Positions 1-11,788 of a stretch of DNA of 64,000 nucleotides are shown piece after piece. The position numbers and the translations under genes are program-made. Origin of the DNA: Sclerurus mexicanus (Eukaryota; Chordata; Aves; Passeriformes; Furnariidae). The notes beneath the pieces are model-generated. The model was not told the origin of the DNA and made no database searches. It saw only the letters and a list, made by a program, of their open reading frames with translations. The stretch is taken from assembly GCA_013396755.1 (NCBI GenBank), contig VWZF01003613.1, positions 252,267-316,266 of the forward strand. Reading direction: 5' to 3'. The number at the start of each line of letters is the position of its first letter. The first letter of the stretch is position 1.

Positions 1-3000
1 AAGCATGAGGAAGTGAAAAATAGTAAATGAAGCATTTTCAACTCTACAAATATGAAGAATGTAGAAGTAGCATGTATATGGAATTTATTTATAGTAAACG
101 ATAGCTTTTTATAGTGGTCAATACAGGGTTGGGCTGAAAGCCATTTGTCAGACTGCACAGATGCACAAGATTTGAAGATGGGAATGGTTGCCTTTGGCTC
201 TAGCTGTTAAAAACCAGTTATCAATCTTCATCTAAGTCTTCAATGAGCTGCTCTTGGTTAGCAATCGATATTGCATTTGCCACAATAGCTCATTTAATTA
301 TTTTCATCCTAAATATCCTGTCAGCAAGGAGAAAGTCTTCCTGATTTTAATTAATTTTGAGATCATTGATTCTTTGCCTTTCCTTTCCTGTGATTACACA
401 TGCAGACACAAAGGCACAGACACAGACTTTTAGCCTGCAGGCTGTGTAAGATGTATGACAAGTCCTTGGTGAAAACCCTGCATATATAGTACACCTAGGT
501 GACTTGCAGCTTTATTTTTAAATCTTTAACTATCAACTGCTGCAAATGAGCCTCTGGCCTCTAAACATAGTTGGTCAAAACAGTAAATTGAAAAGCATGT
601 TTGCTGAATAGTTTTCAATTAAAGAGTGCTTAAATCAATAGACAGTAGGGTATCACAGCCACAAGCCTGCTATAAGCTTCCAGAGAAACATAGAAAATGG
701 AAGTCAGAGAACTGAAAATAGTAGTAAAAATCATGAATTTACATTATATTTTTTTTTAAAAAAACCCTACAAATGTTGTATTGATGGATATTATTAACAT
801 CTATGTAAAATAAGATATATGCAGGTATCCCCAAAAATGCCAGCAGTGAAAATAATTCAAAAGGTCCATCTGAAGGCAAGAACACTCAAAATCTTACAAA
901 GCAAAGCCTGGCCATGCTTCCAGAGAATGGGGCCTAGGAAAAGGAAAAAACCTCTTTTCATTCCCAGGCTTTATCATTGCCCCTGGTCTCCCTCCCCCAA
1001 GCTCACTGCTGGCACAGTGATCTCTCCTCAATCCAGAGAGATACTGCATTTTTTTCTCTGGTATGCAGGGAGAACGGAAAAAAACCCCCATCCAACTATT
1101 TAGGAGAAAAGTACTCTTACACAGGAAAAGATTGCTAAGCGAAAAACAAGTTCTCATTTCCTGCCACAAACTCTTCTGAAAAGGATACATATCCCTACAC
1201 CCAAAACAAAAATGCATGAGGCTCTAGAGCACTGTGTCACATTTTCCACATGTTAAATACTAGAAACAAACTGGAGAGAACACAAATCTTTCAGAACAGT
1301 CTTAAAACTTTCTAAAAGACAAGTTCTTAACAGAAGTGCAAGAAAAAAGTTTCATCTAGATACCTTATAAGAATAATGCATCTTATACATAGGAGAATTC
1401 TTTCTTCCTATTCTCAGAGAAAATTGCTAACCCTGTTCATCCCTACATCATAAATTCGTGAGATGTCTGCTCTCAGGGTCCCCAGCAAAAGCCTGGGAAT
1501 CAGGAAACAGAACTCAGAAATCCAGTTTTTCTCTTAGAAGAACATTAGTATTTCTGTCTAAAATGAGTGACAATGAGGTAACAGAAGATGACTTTGAACT
1601 AGAAGAAGAAATATAATTGCTACTTGGTCTGTACATAGAGCTACCAATATCAGAGATTCTCCTGCATGAGGAAAGTGGCCTTTTAAGGAAGAGGAAATCA
1701 CTGCTCAAAAAAACTCAAGTAAAAATATGAGCAGCTGAAAAATTGTATATCTGGTGTTTAAAAGATCAGATGGATTAATTTCAGTCATGTCTATAGTTCG
1801 TAATCTCATTTGTGCCACTTTCCCCTTTTCAGAAAAAGGAGAGGGAAAAACCCCACCAATCTGTAGTAAATAAATAGGCAACTACACTAATAAAGAGTGG
1901 CTAAAATCTACATACATTCTAGAGTGGTTAAAACCCTCTCCATTCAGAGCTCCACTGCTAGAGATCATTTAATTTGTAGCTAATAATAAACAGTTATATA
2001 TGATCTTTCTCATTTAATATGACATTCTTCACTATCATTCCCTGGAAATGATAAAAATTGTCTCTAAAATGAACCCACTAATTTCTTTACCTAACCCCAT
2101 ACAACTTAAAGGCGTGTAACTTAAATCTGAGAAGAAAGCGGGTTTATTTACTTTTTCTTTACCAAGTGAAAAAAAAAAAAAAAGAAAACATTTTACAGTA
2201 TTTCAGTTTGTTGAAATCTGAACAAAATTATCAGATTGAAATACTGGTAAAATATCATCACTGTGTTCTCCTTGGATAAACTATTCTTTTCTAAATAGCT
2301 ATGTATTAAAATTCTGAGAAAGTCCTATCTCTGCCAGTCTCCATTAAGCAGTGTATAGTATTAACACAACTGAAAGGATTTGGAAAGTAGATGTTTGTTT
2401 GAAAAATGAAAGGTGGGGAAAATAAAACCAGAAAGCAGTTCTGTACTGCAGAGACAAATGCAGTTCCTCTCATAGATGCTCCTCGGGGAAATAAACAGCA
2501 GCAGCAAGGCCAAGTCAAGAAAGCTCTCTGAGACGCAAAGCAAGATTGTAAAGTACTCTACCACATGCTCACATTCCTCTGGGAACTGTTATCTTGCTCA
2601 AACAAATCCAACTCACTAAAACTGACAGTTATGTACTGTTCTTTATTCTTAAAGGATTAACATTATGCAAAAAATATGAAGTGAAAATATCTTTCAAGAG
2701 ACAAACTGAGAGACTATCTAATTGCTGCTAAAGAAGGGAGTAGGTACTGAGACTCCCGTCTCTTGTTCTTGTGTATGACTAACACAAGAAATCTGCTAAG
2801 ACACTATTTTTCAAACTGGTTTAGATTCTTAAGAGACAAATAGGAAACTGAGCCACCAAATTATCCTTTGAGAGCAGTAAATATATGAAAAAAAAACTCT
2901 TAAACACTGAACACCTGTTAAGATATAAATTTCTGAAGATTTCAGCACTATTATTTGGATGCACATAATACACATGGCTTTGTGTAGGAATGTTTTCCAA

Positions 3001-6000
3001 ATGTACTGCTTTTAAACCATTTGATCCTGGTGAACTGTAGTTTTACAGAACAAATTGAAATAGAATTCATTTATATGACTTCAGCCATCTAAAAACTACC
3101 AGGAGAGCCATGAATTAAAAACAGTGCTTCATCTGGTTATCCTGAGCTTAGAGGAAGGCTAGACATATAGCTTATGTTGCATATCCTACTTTTGAGAGTA
3201 AGACTCTTGAAAAATTTCAAGCACTTCAAACTGTAAAAAAAACAAGATCTAAATGGAAACCATACTTTGAAATTTCTTTGATACAAATCAAATTTCATTA
3301 TATAATTATAATAAGCTCTATTCCTCCCAAGTGAAGTACAACTGTTTCATTTTAGAAAACTGTACTCATTTCAGAAGTTAGATAGGATGGTTCACAGGTG
3401 TGGTGATCCACAAATATGGATTTCTGTCTCTTGCTCTCTAGGTAAACTGCAGCAAGACCTCGATTTCTAAAAGGGTAGCAAATATATGCTGCTTTATTTA
3501 AAGAGTGATTTCAGATATACAAATGAGAAACAACAGATCAAAACATTTCTCAAAGACAGACACTACTGTGAAAAAACAGCAGCTGAACACAGTACTAATT
3601 TTCTTAATCACATTCACTCTTTCCTAAATGTATTTTACAGTCCCAACCTTCCCTCTTCTGGATCCAGCAGTGCAGATTGTTCCACTCCTGTAATTGAAAT
3701 CACTGCACAGTACTTCACTGAGAAATTTTAGCAATATTTGGAAATTAGCACTTGAGCAGAGGGTTGTTTCCTTGGACATTCGTCCACATGTTTACTTAAG
3801 CTCAACTCCCTAACCCTTATCTTGAAGGGACTTGCCACTAGGATCACATAGTAACCCTAAAGTGACCAGAAATTGCCTCAGGAGAGGTATACTGTACAGA
3901 TTCACTGGTGCTAGAGATCTTTGAAAAGACTGATTAAGATGCATAGAAGTCAAGTGCGAGGGGAAAAAAAATTCTAGAAGTAGGGGCATGAAGAATAAGA
4001 GTTCATTATCTCTGCTTGTAGTGCAGTGTGAAAGTAACCGTTTGTCCAAATATAAAATTCTGGTAGTTCATATCTTGTGATAGAAAAAAGGGGAAGGAGG
4101 AGAGAAACCTCAAAAACACATGCACGCACACACATGAATTACATTTACTTACTGAAAGACTACTAAAATAGCTAACCATTAACTAACGTGTGTAACATAG
4201 AGAGAAGTAAGGAACTCTGTCAATAATGTATTTTAAATGGGTCTCAGCTATACTAAGCAAAAAGTATGACATCAATACACACAAAAATGGACAATAAACA
4301 AGCTATAGAGTGCAAGACAAGGAAAAAGGACTCAAGGAGATTACCTCTTCTGCTTATACCGGAAATCTTTCTTACCTAGAGTATTAAAAGAAATGAGAAA
4401 GGATCAGAAGGGTTAAGCTAATCTTACTACTTTAGTAGGAGCTCCTCAGGGTGAGTGCAGTAGAGATGTTTATGTACCTAAACCTGTTTTAGCTGCAGGT
4501 ACAAATAAAGTGCCAGAATAAATTACTTTTAAACTACAGAAAATTCAAAGTAAATAAACTACAGAAACACGCAATACTTGTGAAACACAAATGCATACAC
4601 TGTAGTTTATTGATCTTATCAAGTTCACATATGAATAACACAGATATTAACTATTGCAAAAGAGGTAACAAATTAAGCCATTCAAGTTCTTCCAAAACAG
4701 ATTACATAGAAGAAATTTTGTAAATCCAGATTACAATTGATAAAAAGCTTGCACTTTTTTAATTAAATGCATAATCATGGATGCAGATTCATGTTAACAA
4801 TGCTAAATGTCTTCTGTTTTAATGAGCCATTTGAAATGAAATGGTTGCCTGCAATTAGACATCTGCAGTCCAAGGACAGCAAGCCAACTGTGTAGTCTGC
4901 CTGCCAGAATTACAGTTGCATTCCTCAGCAGGACAATAAGGAGAATGGATAATTGTAATTATAACATATACATCCCTTAGTGTTCTGTGGTTGAAAGAGT
5001 GTGAACAAGGGCTCTTAATACATTTAATTGCTGGCTGCTAATAAAGGGTTGTCAAAAAAGAAGCATTTTTAAAATGCATTCCAATTCCACTAAACATTAA
5101 AACCCAAGGTCACTAGCTACCCACCTTAGGACTAATCTCCAATAAAACTATCTCTTAGATCCTGTAAATATCTAGTCACACAATCTGTAAATTTCTACAG
5201 TTGCCAGCTCATGTGAAAGCAAGTTGAAAAGATGGGAAACAAGAGAGATGTTTAGAGGGTTTAGTACATGTTGTAAACTCTTTACTCACATTCACTTTGC
5301 AAATATCTTTGCAAGCTTTTTTCACTAAAACTTGAATGATGATCCTAAATATTTTTTAGATGTGTTTCTGTCTCTTTCCTTACACATTTAACATATCTGA
5401 ATATTTCACCTATCAAAATGTTTCCATTCCCTCACAGAAATAAGAGAAAAAAGGAATTGAAATTTATCTATTCAAACTCTCTCAGCTTCATTCCCTGAGA
5501 GAAAACACCTCTCACTTGGCCAAATTCTAAAAAAAAAGCAAAATAGAATTTAATTACCTTCAGATTTTATCTTTCATTCAGTGTTGCTCAACTCTGCAAT
5601 TCATGTTGAGGTTTCAAGAGTGAATACCTTATTATTTCTTCTGTCTTTGCTATATATTCTGTATTTATATTGAAATTTTGCCATGATTTTGCTATATTAT
5701 AATAGCAATATCTTCTGTAACAAGCAGATACCTGAACTGCTCTGTTCTGTGCAATCCCACTAACTTTTTTAACATAATTCATTAATAGGACTGAAAAAAA
5801 CAGTGAGACCATCATAAAGAAATAAGAGTTCTTCCAAGTTTATACATAGGCTATCATATTTAAGTTATTATGTAAGATTTTTTAAATGTAGTTGCTTTCC
5901 TCCATTTTTATTTTCATCAGTTCCTAGCTGAAACTGAGATTTTACACTTCTTGAATTGAATAGATTCAATTTTCTAGACGCGCCACTTGACTAATTCATT

Positions 6001-7467
6001 GTATCCTCTCAAATACTTCTCTCAGGTGAACCAACCAATTTGCTGAATTTCTAAAATTTTAGAAACCATGGAACAGATCTTTATTCTAATACTCAGTATT
6101 GTTACATTGAACTTTGAGGAATCCAGACCTCTGAACGGAATTCACATGCCTTATGTAACTCTGCACCCAATGCACAGAAACAGAGACAGTTCAGAACATG
6201 ATTCATCTTAGCCAGCAGTCAAATTCGGCTAGTCAGTAGCAACTGCTCAGCACAAAAATAAATCCCTCTCTTTTTAAGACTTAAACATTTGAGAAACCAC
6301 GGAACTTCCATAACATAGGCATTTAAAGCCTGCAAACCTCTCCTCCTCCTCGGGCCTCAGCTACTCATCAGTAAATGGACAGACAACTCATTCCTTTTGA
6401 TAACTTTGCCTCCATTTAACCAGGATATAGAGAATACTCACATTCTCCTTTGAGTGGCAGGTGGGAGGCCTGGTGGGGGGAAACAAAGTAGGTAAAAAAT
6501 TACTAGATGTCTAGGTGTGGATGAAAATGTTATTAGACTCTAGCCTTCTAAAAACACAAACTCAGAGTTTGGTTTCCAAGTGCCACCTAGGAACAGTTGA
6601 AAAGTCATTCTCCTCTTGTCTGAGAAGAACTGTTCTCAAAGGAGAGGAAGACAAATAAAGCAACAGAAGAGGAAATGTATTTATAATTAGAAGATTCAGG
6701 ACAGAAAGGACTAACGTTTTCCAGGTCCTACAATTTCACCTTTTCCTTCCTTCAGTTGAGGGAAGAAAATGCAAGGAGGACATCTACAGTTTTGCAAGTC
6801 AAAAGCTAACTGGGCTTAAAAATGTTAAATATAGGACATTATGCTGGGCATAGAACACTAAAAATAATGAATATTTACATAATTATAATGTAAATGTTAA
6901 AAAAAATCTGTAAATTTCTATACCCTGTGTATTTATTACCTTCAGTGCTCTTATTAATTTTCACCAGCTAAAAATCTTGTCTTCACTTTAAGATGCTTCA
7001 GTCATCACCATAAACCACCTGTGATTCTCATGCTGTCTACACAAGCAATTAAAGATGTTTACACTCTTGCTGTCATACTTCATTCTTTATTTGTATGCTC
7101 ATATGAACCACATGTTTACTATCAGAACACAGCTCCAACCAATTCAAGAGGACATGATCAGCTAGTTCTTTTTAAAGCATAAAAAATAAAGCACCACTTA
7201 CAGAAGCTGTCCCTTTTCATTGACTTTCATTAACTTCTGAAGTATTAATCACATAGTGCTACAAAGCAACCAACAGTGTATTTCACACAGCTGTTCTTCA
7301 TTTTCTATTAAAAGTATATAGCAGCCAAGCATAACTATATTTAATGAGAACTGGATCTCTTCTTTGGACAATGTTATCATAAGGTGTTATTCAGACTACA
7401 AAAGTTGTTTCTTTAATCTGTTCATGGAGTAGAAAAGTGTTGCAATAAAGCAAAAAAATTATTTGCT
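1..7467. other. Intronic sequence, no gene or recognisable repeat
   Basis: AT-rich sequence with an A run at about 2169-2183. Reading frames up to about 107 codons occur on both strands, but they overlap antisense to each other and resemble no family I know. The part near 4790-5060 has a mixed composition with homeobox-like TAAT and TTAATTG cores and may be a conserved non-coding stretch, without proof. Confidence 0.7.
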
Positions 7468-8090
7468 TCATAGAATCACAAAATGCTTGGGGTTGAAAGA
7501 GACCTTAAAAATCATCTAGTTCTGCCACCTTCTGCCATGGGCAGGGACACCTTCAAGTAGACCAGGTTGCTCAGTGCCCCCTCCAATCTGCCCTTGAACA
7601 CTTTCAGGGATGGGACAACTTCTTCATGCATCCACAACTTTTCTGGGTAAACTGTTCCAGTGTATCACCACTCTCACAGTAAAGAATTTCTTCCTAATAT
7701 CTAAACCAACTCTCAGTTTAAAGCCATTCCCACCTATTGCTATGTGGCCTTGTCAAAAGCCCCTCTCAGCTTTATTCTAGTCTCCCTTCAGGTACTGAAG
7801 GGCTGCTATAAGGTTACCCTGGAGCCTCCTCTCCTCTCCTCTGCCTCTCCTCTCTCTTCTCTTCTAATTTTCTCAGCCTTTCCTTATTCCTCTGTTTTCT
7901 TTGTGTTCCTCCTCTGGACAGACTGATGTCTTTCCTGTGCTGTGAATCTCAGAGCTGGATGCAGAACTCCAGCTACGGTTTCAGGAGAGAGGAGTAGAGA
8001 GGGAGAATCACCTCCCTCAACCTGCTGGTCACATTTCTTGTGATGCACACCAGGATATGATTGGCTTTCTGGGCTGCAAGCAAACATTTG
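7468..8090 (-). mobile_element. CR1 LINE, outer copy, 3' part (interrupted)
   Basis: Reading the minus strand, this is the 3' end of a CR1 retrotransposon: it ends with a TGATTCTATGA-like tail at 7468-7477 and carries the usual CR1 3' sequence (reverse complement of CATCTAGTTCTGCCACC and GACCAGGTTGCTCAGTGCC). It stops at about 8090 within a segment ending GGGCTGCAAGCAAACATT and resumes at 8893, because another CR1 has inserted here in the opposite orientation. It includes a C/T-rich patch at 7828-7868 (CTCCTCT-type) that has expanded relative to other CR1 copies. Confidence 0.92.
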
Positions 8091-8892
8091 ACCTGGACAA
8101 ACTGGATTGATGGGCTGAGGCCAAAGGTATGAGGTTCAATAAGGTGAAGTGTTGGATCCTGCACTTCAGTGACAACATCCCCATGCAACGTTACAGGCTG
8201 GGGCAAGAGTGGCTGCCTGGCAGAAAAGAACCTAGCTTTGCTGATCAACAGGGGCTGAACATGAGCCAGCCATGTGCCCAAGTGGCCAAGAAGGCAAATG
8301 TCCTGTATCCTGTCCTGTATCAAAAATAGTGTGGCAATCAGGAGTAGTGAAGACATTTTTCCCCTACACTAGTCACTTGTGCAGCCATACTGAAAGTACT
8401 ACAATCAGTTCTGGGCTCTGCACTTCAAGAAAGATATGGTGGTGCTGGAGCATGGACATAAAAGGACAGTGACACCAGTGAAAGGTCTAGAGAGTAAGTT
8501 ATATGATTAGCAGCTGAGGGAGTTTGGACTGATTAGCCTGGAGAAAAGGAGGCACAATGGAGACCTTTTCACTCTCCACAACTACCAGTAAGGAGGTTGT
8601 AGCAAGATGATTTGGACTCGTCTCCCAGACAACTAGAAACAGAACATGAGGAAATGGCCTCAAGATGTGCCAGGGGAGGTTCAGGTTGGACATGAGGAAG
8701 AATTTCTTCACTGAAAGGGTGGTTAAGCACTGGGACAGGCTGCCCAGGGAAGTGATGGAGTCATCATTCGTGGAAGTGTTCAAGAAATGACTGAACACAG
8801 CACTTAGTACTATAGTTAAGTTGGTATGGTGGTGTTTGGTGAAAAGTTAGACTCTGTGATCTTGAAGATCTTTTCCAACTTTAATGATTCTA
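8091..8892 (+). mobile_element. CR1 LINE, inner copy, 5'-truncated, nested
   Basis: A plus-strand CR1 3' fragment of about 800 bp covering the C-terminal end of ORF2 and the 3' UTR. Recognisable pieces are GAGGTTCAATAAGGTGAAGTG, the NMSQPCAQVAKKANVLYPVLYQK peptide and the CR1 consensus CTGCCCAGGGAAGTGATGGAGTC. It ends with a TTTTCCAACTTTAATGATTCTAC tail at 8892. The ORF2 remnant carries stops and is not functional. Inserted into the outer, minus-strand CR1. Confidence 0.9.
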
Positions 8893-9342
8893 CTGCCAGC
8901 CCATCTCCAGCCTCTCTCCAGCATCACCCCCAAGTTCTTCTCAACAGGGATGCTCTCAATCTGTTCATCCCCCAGCCTGTATTGATACCAATGTTGCCCC
9001 CACCAACGTGAAACACCTTTCACTTGTCCTTGTTAAACCTTATGGGGTTCCCATGGGCCCACTTCTCAAGCTTGTCCAGGTCCCTTTGGATAGCATCCCA
9101 GCCTTCATGTGTATTAAATGTGTCACTCAGCTTGGTGTCATCTGCAAATTTCCTGAGGGTGCACTCATTTGTCTATGTCATCGCTTAAGACATTGAAGTC
9201 CAGACGGATTACATCTGTAGCCCTTCCTGTGTCCACTGATGTATTTAGTCCCTTGTAGAAGTCCCCTAGGTTGGTCAGGCACGACTTGCCCTCTGTGAAG
9301 CCATGTTGGTTTTCTTGAATGACATCCCTTAATGGTTCAAAG
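8893..9342 (-). mobile_element. CR1 LINE, outer copy, upstream part after the nested insertion
   Basis: Continues the minus-strand CR1 interrupted at 8090: the join of 8090 to 8893 reproduces the usual CR1 order. It covers the ORF2 region for the motifs whose reverse complement reads CAGCTTGGTGTCATCTGCAA and GGTTGGTCAGGCACGACTTG. Between about 9197 and 9199 a stretch usual in CR1, between the TATGTCAT and GTCCAGG-like segments, is missing, so the copy has an internal deletion. Confidence 0.88.
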
Positions 9343-11460
9343 TGTTAATTCTGAGTTAAGCAGAATAAGAAAACAGTAGCCACAAAAATTAAGAGCTAAA
9401 CAGATAGTGTAGAGTTTTTTTCTTTGTTTTTTATTTTTTTCCTCAGCATTCATCAGTCCTAATCATAATGGGACACAGAAAAAAATTAAAATTCCAATGT
9501 TCAACTGTAGTTTTCTCTGTAAAAGATTTCTACTCTCCTATCATTAATTAAATAGACTTTTCATATATCTGAAGGAAAAATAATGCTCCAAATATGTTTT
9601 TAACTTTATGTTGTTCAACTGTAGTTGTTAATAGAATAATCCCAGCAAAGACTGAGATTTTCCATTATATATCTGCCAGACACACAAGGTTTAATTCTAC
9701 TGTTAACTGTGCTCAAATTAATGAATAAACTTTTCTAATGGATTTTTAATATATTTACAATTTTAGACATTAGAATAAAATTTTTGCTCATCTCTGAATA
9801 GTATTTAGCCTGTGAAATGTGCTTACATCTGCACCAGATTTCTGTCTAAAAAGGCATTGGAAAAGTTAAATCATTTAATCATACAGAACCTCTGGACCAA
9901 GAGAGGGGATGATAATATCCTTTGCTGAAAAAAGGCAAATAATGTTTTAGAGTAGATCAAAAGAACTTCCATAGGAATGCATGAAATTAAAACTTTATCC
10001 TTTTTGAGAAAGATACTGCCCAGTGCAGAGTTTCAAGTATCTACTTAATTTTTCAGAGCTCCATCTATGAAGAAAAAACATTCTATTAAAAAAAAAAAAG
10101 GCTTCATTCTATGGTTCTGTTAGAAATCCACTTTACATTTAGACATAATTATTCATAATTCTGAATATCAGCTTTGTGCACTTAAGGAGTGTTATGTCTA
10201 TAGAGGATATCTGACTTCTATTAGTATTTTCTAAATTAATTTTTGTAATGAACTAAACGAATGAGAATTCCACACATGAATAATACATATTTCAACTAAA
10301 GATCTATCTGTACTCTCATAAAATCAGCAACCAATCACCCTTTTCTTCTTTTTGGTTTTCATCTCTCACAGGTAAAATTAAATTTGAATAATATTTTATT
10401 TATGGCTGCAGCAAAAATAATTTTAAAAATCTTTGGAAAATTAATCAATCGAATACTAGTTCAGTTTCACAGTCTACAGCACAAATGAAAGGCAATCACA
10501 GAAAGTTTTATAAATGTCTACAAAGAAAATGGCATGAAAATTCAGGGCTTGTTGATATCAACAGACTACAGACTAAGTAGATATCTGGATATATCTATAC
10601 ATATCTATCTATATATATATAGCTATAAGCCATGTTTTAGAATACAGTAACTGAAGTTATACAGAAATGAATTTAGAAAAAAAAATCTTAAAACTAAAAC
10701 ATGAACTTTTAGTTTTCTCATGTCTCATTTCTCGTGTCTTTGTTTTCACTCTAGAAATCCACCATTCTTTAAGCATTTTTGCTCAAATTATTCTGTCAAG
10801 TATCAATTCTTATAATTTCTTTACAGTACGTTCCTCAGAACATACTTTAAAACATAGGGTAAAAACTGAAAAAAAAATATACATTCAACTTTTACAAAAC
10901 CAGAACCAAATTCTAATATACGTTTAATATATAAATGAGTTCCTACAAATAAATCATTGTCAGGTTTCAAATGTTTCTTGTAGCACATTTTAGGTCTTAA
11001 AATCAGTATGCTCCAAAATCAGCATTATTTTGCCAATTTTCAACTTTTGCCACTCTCCACCTCTCTTGTTCTCTGTGATTCAATTTTATATTCATCAATC
11101 AAATACTGAAGGGGGTTACAAGCAAGGGAGCTGGATGGCACATGTTGTGGGTATCACAGAAAACAGTTTCATAACCAGTGGGGATAAAAGAATAAGTCAA
11201 ATAAATTAAGTAGAAAAAAACCCTCACCAATCAAACTTTGTATCTTTGGGTTGTAGGGTTGTGGGTGAGTGGTATTTCCACTAACCATCAAACCCCAAAT
11301 TTTAATGGAAGGTATGGCCCTTCTGACTATTAACTGCTATATGAAACATTATAACAGAAGATACAGAGTTTATTTCTATGTGCTGAAAAGGTGTTTAACT
11401 CTTGTTTCTAAGCTATCTTAAATTTTAGATATATATCTCTGGTGGTTAATAGCCTGTAAA
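9343..11460. other. Intronic sequence, no gene recognised
   Basis: AT-rich. An imperfect TATC/TA microsatellite lies at about 10574-10621. The rest is without recognisable repeats or exons. Confidence 0.7.
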
Positions 11461-11788
11461 AAATTCAACATCATCTAGTTCCAACTCCCCCTGTCATGGG
11501 ACAGGTATACCACCCACTAGACCAGATTGCTCAATGACCCTTCCAACCTGGTCTTGAGCACACCAGGGATTGGCTACTCACAACTTCTCTCGACAACCTG
11601 CTCCACTGCCTCACCAACCTTACCAGCAGTAAAGAAGTTCTTCCTAATATCTAACCTAAATTTCCCCTCTTTCAGTTCAGTTTAAATCCATTACTGATTG
11701 TCCTATAAGTACAGTTCCTGATAAAGAGTCCTTCTCCAGCTTTTCTGGAAGTCCTCTTGAGATACTGAAAGATTGCTATGAGGTCTCC
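11461..11788 (-). mobile_element. CR1 LINE 3' fragment
   Basis: The minus strand of this stretch is a degenerate CR1 3' end: the plus strand reads CATCTAGTTCCAACTCCCCC, then a bent version of CCACTAGACCAGATTGCTCA, TTCTTCCTAATATCTAACCT and TTGCTATGAGGTCTCC. The terminal octamer itself is lost. About 330 bp, strongly diverged with several small deletions. Confidence 0.85.

Noticed and set aside
819..1217. 94-codon plus and 107-codon minus frames overlapping each other
   Set aside because: Mutually antisense, no motif or family likeness and no splice or promoter context; chance frames.
4321..4380. Possible small exon between AG and GT-like signals near TTACCTCTTCTGCTTATACC
   Set aside because: Splice-like dinucleotides are present, but the peptide is not receptor-like and the stretch has no supporting context.
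7744..9196. Multiple frames on both strands up to 127 codons
   Set aside because: All lie within the nested CR1 copies and are ORF2 remnants or antisense frames.
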